Assembly (NCBI RefSeq): GCF_030704535.1
Contig: NC_081813.1
Location: 13,199,501-13,263,500 of the forward strand
Direction: 5' to 3'
DNA: 64,000 nt
From: Vitis vinifera
Lineage: Eukaryota; Streptophyta; Magnoliopsida; Vitales; Vitaceae
How positions within the stretch are numbered: the stretch's first letter is position 1; each line of letters begins with the position of its first letter. Under the pieces are notes generated by a model. That model was not told the origin of the DNA. It saw nothing but the letters and a program-made list of their open reading frames with translations, and searched no databases. Of this stretch, positions 33,320-44,074 are shown one piece after another. Position numbers and translations under genes: made by a program.

Positions 33320-34138
33320 TTGACTTTCCCAGTTGACTTTTATGACCTATTTTCTCAAGCTGGACTCACTGACAGCAAGACTGTTGACACTCCAGTTGAA
33401 CTTAATGCGCATCTGACACCCTCGGGGGGGGGGGGGGGGGGGGGGGGGAAACCATTGTCTAATCCTTCTCTTTACAGACGATTGGTTGGCAGCTTAGTTT
33501 ATCTCACAGTTACTCGTCCAGACATCTCTTATGCTGTTCATCAGGTGAGCCAGTATTTGTCTGCTCCACGATCAACTCACTATGCTGCTGTTCTGCGCAT
33601 TCTTCAACACCTGAAGGGTACCCTTTTTCATGGCCTTTTCTACTCAGCTCAGTCTCCTCTTGTACTCTGTGCATTCTCTGATGCTGATTGGGCAGGAGAT
33701 CCTACTGATCGCAAGTCCACTACAAGTTATTGCTTCCTCCTTGGTTCTTCTTTGATTTCTTGGAGAAGTAAGAAACAAACTTTTGTGGCTCGCTCCAGTA
33801 CTGAAGCAGAATATCGTGCCCTTGCTGATACCACATCTGAGCTCCTTTGGCTAAGATGGCTTCTTAAGGATTTGGGTGTGTCCACCTCCTCTGCTACTCC
33901 TCTTTATTGTGACAACCAGAGTGCCATTCATATTGCTCACAATGATGTCTTTCATGAACGGACTAAACACATCGAGATTGATTGTCATTTTATCCCTTAT
34001 TATCTTGTCCATGGTGCTCTTAAGCTTTTCTCCGTCTCCTCCAAAGATCAACTTGCAGATATCTTCACCAAGTCACTTCCTAAGAGACGCACTCGTGATT
34101 TAGTTGACAACCTCAAGTTGGTCTCACATCCACCTTGA
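33320..34138 (+). pseudogene. Copia pol C-terminus (RT thumb and RNase H), open but truncated
   Basis: Open for about 272 codons but with no ATG at its start (first codon TTG), because the deletion joined the leader directly to pol. It begins with the RT tail (GSLVYLTVTRPDISYAVHQV) and carries a complete RNase H domain: SDADWAGD, TEAEYRAL and CDNQSAIH supply the acidic residues, and ADIFTKSLPK is the usual end. A 25-base G run at 33424-33448 encodes a glycine stretch where relatives have a short Glu/Gly turn. It has no intact start or RT active site, so it is unlikely to make a working enzyme. Confidence 0.85.
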
Positions 34139-34917
34139 ATTTGAGGGGGGCTGTTAAAGTATATTATGTTATGGGCTTTAGGCCCAGTTAGGTTACTTGT
34201 ATAGTACACTTTACTTGTACCGCACACATATTACTTGTACTGCACACATATGCCTCCTATATAAAGGCACTGATGTATATTCTTTAATCAAGAAATAGAA
34301 TACAATTATTCTATATTTCTAACACCCACCATTTTCAGCTCATCCTTCACCAGCTTTTTGAATTAGTTCACCCACTACTGGAGCAGCCGAATCCGGAGCG
34401 TTAGCGGAGGCACCACTTTCGACCTTGATAGCCGGTAGGTGACTCCCGACATGCGCGATCTGGGGTCCCCGAAGAATACAAGCTCCGACAAACCTTGCAT
34501 GGAGGCGATCACCGTCGACAACCATGACTCCGTTTGACACAGCCAACCATGGGGAAGGTTACGACGACGGACTTCCTTTCGTTTCCATGATTGCGATGAA
34601 CAGGGTGGTGTCGCGTCACCGGAGGACGGAGGCGAGTTCGGGTTTGAATGCGAATCCAGGTTCCGTTTGTGATGATGAAGCTGGCGCGGTGGTGATGTCG
34701 GAAAATGCAGATGCCAACTTCGAATGGAGAGTGGAGTCGGAGTGTGATCTGATAATGGAGATGCAGCCCAAAGCCCTTTTGCTGTTGGACTTGGGCTTGA
34801 GGGTTGCTGATGGACTTGACTTGACTAGGTTTAGGCTTTATTAGGGTTGCTGATGGACTTGGGCTTAACTAGGTTAATATTACTATTATTTGGACTTGGA
34901 CTTGACTAGGTTTGGGC

Positions 34918-34956
34918 TTTATTATTATTATTATTATTATTAATTATTATTATTAC

Positions 34957-35019
<63 letters not shown>

Positions 35020-35094
35020 ATTATTGTTATTATCATTAACTATTACTATTACTATTATTATTATTATTATTATTAACTATTATCATTATTACTA

Positions 35095-35125
<31 letters not shown>

Positions 35126-35201
35126 TACTATTATTATTATTAACTATTATTATTATTAACTATTATTATTATTATTAACTATTATTATTATTATCATTAA
35201 C

Positions 35202-35258
<57 letters not shown>

Positions 35259-35644
35259 CATTATTATTATTATTATTAACTCAACTTTCTGAATCTTATT
35301 ATTATTATTATTATTATTATTAATTCAACTTTCCAAATCTTATTATTATTATTATCATTATTATTATTAATTCAACTTTCCAAATCTTATTATTATTATT
35401 ATTATTATTAATTCAACTTTCAAAATCTTATTATTATTATTATTATTATGATTTATTATTATTCATTTATTATTATTATTATTATTATTATGATTATTAT
35501 TATTATTATTATTATTACTATTAACTCAACTTTCAAAATCTACAATTTAATTTCCTAAAGTTCATTTATTATAATTATAATTATTATTATTATTATTACT
35601 ATTAACTCAACTTTCAAAATCTATAATTTAATTTCTTAAAGTTC

Positions 35645-35682
<38 letters not shown>

Positions 35683-35716
35683 CTCTCAAAATCTATAGTT
35701 TAATTTCCTAAAGTTC

Positions 35717-35754
<38 letters not shown>

Positions 35755-36005
35755 CTCTCAAAATCTACAGTTTAATTTCCTAAAGTTCATTTATTATTAT
35801 TATTATTATTAACTCAACTCTCGAAATCTACAGTTTAATTTCTTAAAGTTCATTTATTATCATTATTATTATTATTAATTCAACTTTCAAAATCTATATT
35901 CTCGTAGTTCAATTTCTTAAAGTTCATTTCTTATTATTACTATTATTACAAATTCAACTTTCAAAATCCATATTCTCGTAGATCAATTTCCTAAAGTTCA
36001 TTTCT
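34918..36005. repeat. (TTA)n-rich tract with interspersed 60-90 bp minisatellite
   Basis: About 370 bp of imperfect TTA/TTAACTA units is followed by roughly ten tandem units. Each has a TTA run plus 'aactcaactttcaaaatct', and from about 35520 also 'tttaatttcctaaagttcat'. It lies in the solo gypsy LTR. No coding capacity. Confidence 0.85.
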
Positions 36006-36809
36006 CATCTTCTTTGACAAATTTCAATTTAATTACCGGAGCTCTAATATTTTAAATTTAATTCCAAATACTCCAACTTTCAAATAAACTCCAAGAATCC
36101 AGTTTTCACTCGAATAGTTTTAATCCCATTTCGGTTTCTAAATAATCTTCTGATCTTCTTGATTTTACATAAGCAATAATGAATTCTTCATAATTCTAAA
36201 ACACGGGTTTTGTGAGACTAGCTCATGAACAAAAAAATTGGGCTTTGGTGGGGGCCCTATGTTTGATCCCTTTTGATTGTCAATTGTCGTGCTTTATGTA
36301 TTTTGCTTGAGCTTCGTTTGCACTCCGATATGCATGAGCTATATTTTGTATTTATTAATTGCGCACTAATCCCGTTTCTTGATAGCGCCTTGCGGATCGT
36401 GGCCCAAGTACGCATTCATTTATATTCTGATAATTTTCTATGCATGTTCTGATTCCTATATATGCATGATTGATTTGATATCCATGGATTTTCTTATTGA
36501 TTGCCACGTCAGCTTCATTCTATTAGTAGAGACCCATTTTTAGGGACTCAGAGGGGTGCTACGGTTCGTACCGTACCTTCCTGATAAGTAACCCGACCCC
36601 CGAACCCAATCCGGTTTTCACATACCACATTTTCCAAAAATCAGGAGTCACACTTAAGGTTTTCTTTCTTATTTTGTTTACCCTTTAAAAATAAAACAAA
36701 AATAAGTGGCGACTCCAAGTCAATCTTTAAAAATCAATTTTCAAATAAAAATCGAGCTCGTCATTCGAGTGGGAAACGCATTGAGCCGAAATGCGGGATC
36801 CACAGTCCT

Positions 36810-37758
36810 TCATATATTTATTATAAAAAGATTTTAATATGAGTATTATTTCTTCTTTTATAATTTTTAAACTTTTTTTTTAATATTTATATGAGTTTTA
36901 ATCAATTTTCTTTTTATTTAATTGATATATCATCATATATTCATAAAATCCAATCATTTATATTTCCTTAAAAACTAATATTTTTATCCTTGCATGTGAA
37001 CTCTTATCCAATATATGCTCAATTTTTGAAAAATTTGAAAGAAAATGCAACAAAAAATAAAAGAAAAGAAAAGATGAAAGAAAAATGGAAAATAGATTTA
37101 AAATTAATAAATGATTTTTATATATTTTTTAGACTCACTTCACTCTTTTTTCTTTTTTATATAAAATTTAAATAATTTTAATTTTTAATTTTTTTTAATT
37201 ATATGTACTTGATCATGACAAACCCAATAATTAAAATTGTCATTAATTGAACAAATGAGATTAAAGACTTGACACTCAACTTCATTGGAAAAATTCAAAA
37301 TTAATGAAAAGAATAAATTAAAAAAAATACAAGAAAAATGGTATTCGCACACTTGTATAAAAGGATGAGTTCTGGTTGTTGAATGGCAGATGGAGGGAAA
37401 AAAAAGAACTTTTTATAAACAATGTTATAATTTTTTGCTCTGGAAATAGGAAATTATTTTAAATCATAGGGCCAAACAGTCTATGCATTTTTATTATTTT
37501 ATAAAAATAAGGGTGTTTGAAAAGTTTTTCTAAACAACTTTTCAAAAAATAAAAAACCAAGAACTTTTTTGGGTAAATTTTTTTCAAGGATAATTTTTTA
37601 ATTTTGATTTTATAAAAAAATTATAAATTTAATTTATATAATATTAGTTATTAGTTAAATTTCATTCAAGTCTTAACCATAACTCCAAGAGAGAAAAAAA
37701 TTGGTTTTAAAAAAATAAAAAGAAAAAAGAAAAACCTTCCAAAATTTTCAAATATTCC
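36810..37758. other. AT-rich intergenic DNA, no gene seen
   Basis: Lysine/phenylalanine-type short frames from A/T runs only (for example 36990-37175). No element ends were recognised. The NLR upstream repeat begins at 37759. Confidence 0.5.
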
Positions 37759-38820
37759 AAAATTCAAGTGTTGTGATCCCAAAATAAGGAAAGATTTTAC
37801 AAGTTATTGACAATTTCAAACTTTCAATTGGACTTGCAATAAAACTTTTCTCTTTATCAAAAAATGTCTTCAATATTTTAGTGCATTCACATATCCTTTT
37901 CAACTTGAATACTACTGTCTACCTAATAATAAAGACTTAGATTTTAATGTATTCATGTATTCTTTTCAACTTGATCGTCAATGTCTACTTAATAATAGAA
38001 ACCATTTTCTAAAAGTTTTCTAGCTTCTTTTATTACAATTAGCCCTCTAGATATTTTAGCTTCAGGGTCAAGTATATACTACTTAATAATACTTGTATTA
38101 CCTATGAGAAGGTATTAAATACATCCATGCTATCACATTAGTATGTTAATATAATATAATTATCCATTCATATTTATCAAATCAAAACCTAAATAAGGAA
38201 AGAAAGTTATTTGGATTTGAAGATAATTAATAAAAAGCTTTAAATTATTAGAAAATGAAATATAAAAATTGTTTTTTAATAAAATAACTTAATTATCATT
38301 TTATTTATTTTCAATTAATTAATTCTCAATAAAATCCAAAATATTGATAAATTATTATACCACTTTAGTAAGCATTATAATACCACATCAACGAGCTCAG
38401 AACAACAAAGATACTCAATATATCCTATTAATAATCAAATGCATTCTCAAGTAATTTTTAATTTCACCGTTTTATCATTTTTTTTTTCAGGTTTTAGGTG
38501 ATTATAGATGTGTACATAATTCTTATATTTTAATTTTAAAATTTCAAAACACGGTGATATACCATTGACTGATTCACTTTAATATTTTTTTTTTCAAAAA
38601 AATGAAAAAAAAAAAAGAAAAAAGGAAAGAAAACCGCAGAGAACTTAGCTTTGCCAAGGGGCCCATGTGTGCCCCATCACCCTCGACGTGGTGCCCATTA
38701 CCTTTTTCCTTTGTTTCTCCTCATCACTTTCCCAATATCTGCAAATAAAAGACATTCCTTTTCTTCTTCGAATTTGTCATTCCTCTTTCTTACCTTCTCC
38801 TTGGAGTTTTTCATACATCA
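37759..38820 (+). promoter_or_regulatory. NLR promoter and 5' leader
   Basis: Upstream region duplicated at 29209-30287. Near the gene it holds a TTGAC W-box core (about 38566), a conserved block with the inverted repeat GGGGC...GCCCC (about 38658-38676), an 'aaataaaagac' TATA-like string (about 38744), and a pyrimidine-rich stretch to the ATG at 38821. Conservation of this block between the two copies suggests a recent duplication rather than proven function. Confidence 0.55.
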
Positions 38821-41514
38821 ATGGGAAACGTGTTCTCAGTCTCAATCTCTACCAACGACATCGCTGGTTGTTGTGATTGCACTGCTGCTCGAGCAAATTA
38901 CATATGCAAGCTTGCAGAAAATCGGGTTACTTTGAGAACAGAGCTTCAAAAATTAAGGGAGCTGAAGAACGATGTGAATAGGAAGGTGGATGTGGCTGAG
39001 AGACAACAAATGAAGCGTCTGGATCAAGTACAAGGCTGGATTTCCAGGGTGGAAGCCATGGAAACTGAAGTCGATCAACTGATTGGAGATGGAGCGGAGA
39101 CCATTGAGGAGAAACGATTACGTGGTTGTTGCCATCCCAAGCATTGCATCTCCAGCTACACGTTGGGAAAAAAGGTTGTCAGGAAGCTACAAGATATGGC
39201 TACTCTAATGAGCGAAGGACGTAATTTTGAGGTGGTGGCTGATATTGTACCTCCAGCTCCTGTGGAGGAAATACCCGACCGAGCCACTGTGGGCTTGGAA
39301 TCAACATTTGACGAAGTTTGGAGGAGTCTCGAAGAAGAACATGTAGGGATGATCGGCTTATATGGGTTGGGGGGCGTTGGGAAGACCACCCTCTTGACAC
39401 AAATCAACAATCATTTCCTTAAAACATCCCACAATTTTGATGTCGTAATTTGGGTAGTGGTTTCAAAAACTCCAAATCTAGGGCGAGTTCAAAACGAGAT
39501 TTGGGAGAAGGTGGGATTCTGTGATGATAGATGGAAAAGCAAAAGCCGCCATGAGAAAGCCAAAGACATCTGGAGAGCCTTGAGCAAAAAGAGGTTTGTG
39601 ATGTTGTTGGATGACATGTGGGAGCAAATGGATCTGTTAGAAGTGGGAATTCCACCTCCTGACCAACAAAATAAGTCCAAGCTGATATTCACCACTCGAT
39701 CTCTGGACTTGTGCGGGCAAATGGGAGCTCACAAGAAGATCCAAGTGAAATCTTTGGCATGGAAGGATTCGTGGGATCTGTTTCAAAAATATGTGGGAAA
39801 GAACGCCCTTAATTCTGATCCAGAAATATCTGAGCTCGCTGAAATGGTTGCAAAAGAGTGTTGCGGTTTGCCACTGGCGATAATTACCATAGGGCGAGCC
39901 ATGGCTTCTAAAGTGACACCCCAAGATTGGAAGCATGCAATTAGAGTACTACAAACATGTGCTTCAAATTTTCCAGGTATGGGGCACCGAGTGTACCCAC
40001 TTTTGAAATACAGCTATGATAGTTTGCCCTCCAAAATAGTTCAATCTTGCTTCTTATATTGTTCTTTATTCCCAGAAGATTTTTTTATTGTTAAGGAACT
40101 TTTGATATATCAATGGATTTGTGAGGGATTTTTAGATGAATTTGATGACACGGATGGAGCCAGAAATCAGGGATTCAATATTATCAGTACTCTCGTTCAT
40201 GCATGTCTACTTGAGGAACCTTCAAATACTAGATTTGTAAAATTTCATGATGTTGTACGTGATATGGCCTTGTGGATAACCAGTGAAATGGGGGAGATGA
40301 AGGGCAAGTTTTTGGTACAAACAAGTGCCGGTTTGACCCAAGCACCCGACTTTGCCAAATGGACGACGACAGAAAGGATTTCACTGATGGACAACCGAAT
40401 TGAGAAGTTAACAGGATCACCCACATGTCCCAATCTCTCAACACTTCGTCTAGATTTGAATAGTGATTTGCAGATGATAGGCAATGGTTTTTTCCAATTT
40501 ATGCCCAATCTAAGAGTGTTGAGCTTATCAAACACCAAAATAGTTGAGTTACCATCAGATATTTCTAATTTGGTTTCATTGCAATATCTTGATTTATCTC
40601 ATACAGAGATAAAGAAGTTGCCAATTGAGATGAAGAATCTCGTACAATTGAAGATTTTGATATTGTGTTCATCTAAAGTCTCTTCAATTCCACGAGGACT
40701 AATATCAAGTCTTTTAATGTTGCAAGCCGTTGGCATGTACAATTGTGGACTTTATGATCAAGTAGCTGAAGGAGGCGTTGAATCATATGGTATGGAGTCC
40801 TTGGTAGAGGAATTGGAGAGTTTGAAATACTTGACGGATTTAACTGTCACCATAGCAAGTGCCTCTGTGTTTAAGAGATTTTTAAGTTCCAGAAAGTTAC
40901 CGAGTTGCACTCTAGCAATCTGCCTCAAGATGTTCAAAGGTTCAAGCTCACTCAACCTATCATCTCTCGAAAATATGAAGCATCTCGCTGGGCTTATGAT
41001 GAAAGATTTGGATAGTTTGAGAGAGATTAAGTTTGATTGGGCAGGGAAAGGAAAGGAAACAGTGGGGTATAGCAGTCTCAACCCGAAGGTCGAATGCTTC
41101 CATGGCCTTGGCGAAGTGGCCATCAATAGATGCAAGATGTTGAAGAATTTGGCATGGCTTATTTTTGCCCCAAACCTCCTATATCTTACAATAGGACAAT
41201 GTGATGAAATGGAAGAAGTGATAGGTCAAGGTGCAGAGGATGGAGGAAATCTGAGCCCATTCACAAAACTCATACGACTGGAGTTAAATGGTTTACCCCA
41301 ACTGAAGAATGTGTACCGGAATCCCTTGCCCTTTCTTTACCTTGACAGAATTGAAGTAATTGGGTGTCCAAAGCTGAAGAGGCTGCCACTCAACTCCAAC
41401 AGTGCCAATCAAGGTAGAGTTGTGATGGTAGGAGAGCAAGAGTGGTGGAATGAGTTAGAATGGGAGGATGAAGCTACTCTAACTACTTTCCTTCCCAGTT
41501 TCAAAGCAATATAA
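38821..41514 (+). CDS. CC-NB-LRR disease-resistance protein (RPS5-like)
   Basis: Single-exon gene, 897 aa, an intracellular immune receptor of the CNL class. The start MGNVFS gives Gly2 for myristoylation and Cys17, 18 and 20 as possible palmitoylation sites, as in RPS5-type receptors at the plasma membrane. Coiled-coil region about 25-95. NB-ARC: P-loop GLGGVGKTT (182-190), kinase-2 LLDDMW (262-267), RNBS-B KLIFTTRS (287-294), GLPLA (349-353), RNBS-D CFLYCSLFPED (410-420). The MHD position reads FHD (475-477) instead of MHD. LRRs run from about 525 to 870, irregular in the second half. No stop or frameshift, length usual for the family. Flanked by an orphan promoter copy and a 5' stub, so part of a former cluster. 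The pathogen recognised is unknown. Confidence 0.95.
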   Translation: MGNVFSVSISTNDIAGCCDCTAARANYICKLAENRVTLRTELQKLRELKNDVNRKVDVAERQQMKRLDQVQGWISRVEAMETEVDQLIGDGAETIEEKRLRGCCHPKHCISSYTLGKKVVRKLQDMATLMSEGRNFEVVADIVPPAPVEEIPDRATVGLESTFDEVWRSLEEEHVGMIGLYGLGGVGKTTLLTQINNHFLKTSHNFDVVIWVVVSKTPNLGRVQNEIWEKVGFCDDRWKSKSRHEKAKDIWRALSKKRFVMLLDDMWEQMDLLEVGIPPPDQQNKSKLIFTTRSLDLCGQMGAHKKIQVKSLAWKDSWDLFQKYVGKNALNSDPEISELAEMVAKECCGLPLAIITIGRAMASKVTPQDWKHAIRVLQTCASNFPGMGHRVYPLLKYSYDSLPSKIVQSCFLYCSLFPEDFFIVKELLIYQWICEGFLDEFDDTDGARNQGFNIISTLVHACLLEEPSNTRFVKFHDVVRDMALWITSEMGEMKGKFLVQTSAGLTQAPDFAKWTTTERISLMDNRIEKLTGSPTCPNLSTLRLDLNSDLQMIGNGFFQFMPNLRVLSLSNTKIVELPSDISNLVSLQYLDLSHTEIKKLPIEMKNLVQLKILILCSSKVSSIPRGLISSLLMLQAVGMYNCGLYDQVAEGGVESYGMESLVEELESLKYLTDLTVTIASASVFKRFLSSRKLPSCTLAICLKMFKGSSSLNLSSLENMKHLAGLMMKDLDSLREIKFDWAGKGKETVGYSSLNPKVECFHGLGEVAINRCKMLKNLAWLIFAPNLLYLTIGQCDEMEEVIGQGAEDGGNLSPFTKLIRLELNGLPQLKNVYRNPLPFLYLDRIEVIGCPKLKRLPLNSNSANQGRVVMVGEQEWWNELEWEDEATLTTFLPSFKAI

Positions 41515-42062
41515 GAACAAGGGGCTTAGGTATGATTCCAATTAAAATCAACCAAATATAATTGGAATGTGTATTTTTCTTTAATTCATTCTATAATTAG
41601 ATGCCTATCATTGGCAGGATTTGAAGGAATGGCAAATGTTTGGTGTTTGTTGTGGATTTAAATTCCATTTTTTCAGGACTTTTTTTTTTTGGCTGATTAA
41701 TATTTATGGAATTGATTGAGATTATAGTTTCAAGTTTTTGGCATGCTTAATCTTGGTACAAGGGTAATCTCTAGTTTTGCATTATACTTCTCTCGAGAAA
41801 TTTATTTTTATTTTTTTGACATGTTTACTTGAAGTTCCAAATCCAATTACGATGAGAAAATAAAATATGATCCTATGCTTTGGTATCAATTAAATCTATG
41901 CTTTGCAAAATTATCAAGTTGATTACAAAAAAAATGTTACACTCAATTTGAGTCTCAGTTATGCTTTTGGTTTTTTGGCTTTCCATTTCACTCCATTTTT
42001 GCTATCTCAAGTTTGAAAATAGTGGGGAAAAAGCAAAAAATAAATGTATAATTTAGCGTCAA
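41515..42062 (+). other. NLR 3' flank
   Basis: Probable 3' untranslated region followed by AT-rich spacer. No clear polyadenylation signal can be fixed (AATAAA-like at about 41860). No other gene seen. Confidence 0.4.
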
Positions 42063-42906
42063 AGTGTCTAGTTTTTGTTTTCAAAATTGAAACTTCTACA
42101 TAAAAATGCAAAAACTCTAATATAAAACTTATGCAATGAGCCCTATGGCCGTTAAACCGACGTTGGACTAGTGACGTGGAGCTGGGTGAACTCCACTACC
42201 TCTTTTTCTTTTTGGCAAAACAGCCCACATTTGGCCTACCTAGTGTCTACTCGTATGATTGAGTCTTCTTGACAAAATAGGCCAAGAAATTATGCAATGA
42301 GCCCTATGGCCCAACCCAATAGCCAATTAACTTGCCGGGGATGGGAAAAGGTTTATAAATCTATTTATGCTTCCTCTCACTTCCAATGTGGGATCAACGT
42401 GAAGAAATTTAAAAAACTCAGAAGAGCTTGAACCATAGACCTCAAGGTTCCATAGCTTATTTAAAAAAATAATATAAATATATTTAAAAATAAATATTAT
42501 ATATATATATAATTACATAATACAATTTTTTTTTTCATTTTCAATATGTTTAATATTTAAATACAATTTTTACCATTTTCTTTTAATATTTAAATATTAC
42601 ATATATTTTGTTTAATAAATAAAAAATGTTAATAAATTTATATAAAAATGAATAAATAATATTACAAATATTATTAATTTTTAATTATATGTATTTAAAA
42701 TTATTTTTAATTTTAATAAAATAAGATTTAAAAAGCTAATAATTTTTAAAAAATATTTGAAAAAACCAAGATATTAAAAAGCTTTAATTTCTCAAATTTA
42801 AAATTTTTAAATATACAACCTAAACCTTTGGATACACTTTCTAGTTTTTGTTTTCAAAATAGAAACTTCTCCATAAAAATGCGAAAACTCTCATATAAAA
42901 CTTACC
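42063..42906. repeat. hAT-like repeat fragment between 68-bp direct repeats
   Basis: Positions about 42180-42725 match the interior of the hAT-type element at 43326-44066 ('ctctttttctttttggcaaa', 'aaattatgcaatgagcccta', and an AT-rich 3' half) but lack its terminal repeats. The segment is bounded by a near-identical 68-bp direct repeat (42063-42131 and 42838-42906, 'ctagtttttgttttcaaaat'). So this is a truncated or rearranged relative. Confidence 0.6.
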
Positions 42907-43317
42907 TTATCCCTTTAAAAATTATTTAAAAAACTTTTTAAATTTGAGGTAATAAAGAAATTTTAATATCTTAATTTTTTAAATCAATTTTAAAAGACCA
43001 TTACAATTTTAATGCAAGTCTTTTAGAGTCTTTATATTTTATATAAAAGATAATACTATTTTTTATTTTTAAAAATAGAAAACACAAAATAGATTCAAAA
43101 GGACACAAAGTATGTACTTTTTGTACAAGATTCTCTAATTTTTATATAGAAATTATGCTACTTTCTATTTCTGAAAAAAAATAAAATCGAGAAGAGTATT
43201 CAAACAAAACCTTAATAATGCAAAATATTACAAAAACCAAGGAAAAATAAATCCATAAGAAAAGTTTATTATTCAATTAGGAACACTAACATGTTTAAGG
43301 AATTTATTTAATTAATA

Positions 43318-44074
43318 ACATTAACCAATGTTTTAAATTCGGACCTGGGTCAACTCCACCACCTCTTTTTCTTTTTGGCAAAACGGCCCACATTTCCCTT
43401 GGCCTAGTGTCTACTCCCATGATGGAGTCTTCTTAGCTAAATAGCCTAAGAAATTATGCAATGAGCCCTATGGCCCAGCCTAACAGCCAATCAATTTATA
43501 AGAGATGGAAAGAGTTTTATAAATCTATTCATGCTTCCTCTCACTCCCGATGTGGGATCAATGTGAAGAAATTTAAGGAAAACCTCAACTTTTTTTGTTG
43601 CAAGAAGGAAAGCTTGAACCATAGACCTCAAGATTCCTAATACAATATTATCCACTTTGCTACAACCATCCTTTCGCTGAAATTTAATAAGAAAAAACTA
43701 TATAGGTTATTTTTAAAAATAATTATAAATATAAATACAAATATATATATATAGAAAATTACATAATACAATTTTTTTTTCAATATGTTTAATATTTAAA
43801 TATGATTTTTACCATTTTCTTTTCATATTTAAATAGTATATATTTTGTTTAATAAATTAAAAATGTTAATACATCTATATAAAAATGAATAAATAATATT
43901 ACAAATATTATTAATTTTTAATTATATGTATTTAAAAATATTTTTAATTTAAATAAAATATAAATTATATATTTATGACATCATCAGTTCGATTACTGAT
44001 CCGACTAGTGAACCATGTATCGATAACTTTTCCAGATCAATATCCAGTCCGATACTAAAAACATTGACATTAAC
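43318..44074. mobile_element. Non-autonomous hAT-type transposon, 741 bp
   Basis: Element 43326-44066. Left end CAATGTTTTAAATTCGGAC. Right end reverse-complemented CAATGTTTTTAGTATCGGAC. Perfect 8-bp target duplication ACATTAAC at 43318-43325 and 44067-44074. The 8-bp duplication with short inverted termini defines the hAT class. There is no open frame, so it depends on a transposase made elsewhere. Confidence 0.9.

Larger units (their letters stand above)
32635..34329 (+). mobile_element. Young internally deleted copia element
   Basis: 5' LTR 32640-32812 and 3' LTR 34152-34324, each 173 bp, TGTTAAAG...TTCTAACA, differing at about two positions. Flanks are CCAAC / CCCAC, a 5-bp target duplication with one change. 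PBS TGGTATCAGAGCC at 32813, polypurine 'gagggggg' at 34143. The internal part is only 1.34 kb: a GC-rich leader joined to the end of pol. Gag, protease, integrase and most of RT are missing, so it must have been copied with help from a full element. Confidence 0.92.
31896..36809 (+). mobile_element. Solo gypsy LTR with a nested copia insertion
   Basis: Element 31901-36804: starts TGTAGACCCCCTCCC, ends GGGATCCACA, with perfect 5-bp target duplication GTCCT on both sides (31896-31900 and 36805-36809). Without the copia insertion at 32640-34324 the LTR is about 3.2 kb. The 3' part ('aagtggcgactccaagtc', 'gggaaacgcattgagccg') is wording I know from long gypsy LTRs of plants, possibly the Tat/Ogre group. 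No internal region, PBS or pol is present, so it arose by LTR-LTR recombination. Short frames in it (34340-34546 minus, 34524-34844 plus) have no domain and are not supported as genes. The orientation is inferred. Confidence 0.85.

Noticed and set aside
34340..34844. Two GC-rich frames (minus 34340-34546, plus 34524-34844) that look like a host gene
   Set aside because: They lie wholly inside the gypsy LTR defined by the GTCCT duplication and have no recognisable domain.
34918..35280. CRISPR-like or satellite array
   Set aside because: Simple TTA repeats without spacers of even length; a plant microsatellite, not a CRISPR array.
39156..39936. Minus-strand frames of 66-99 codons within the NLR
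   Set aside because: Shadows of the 897-codon NLR frame; no independent support.
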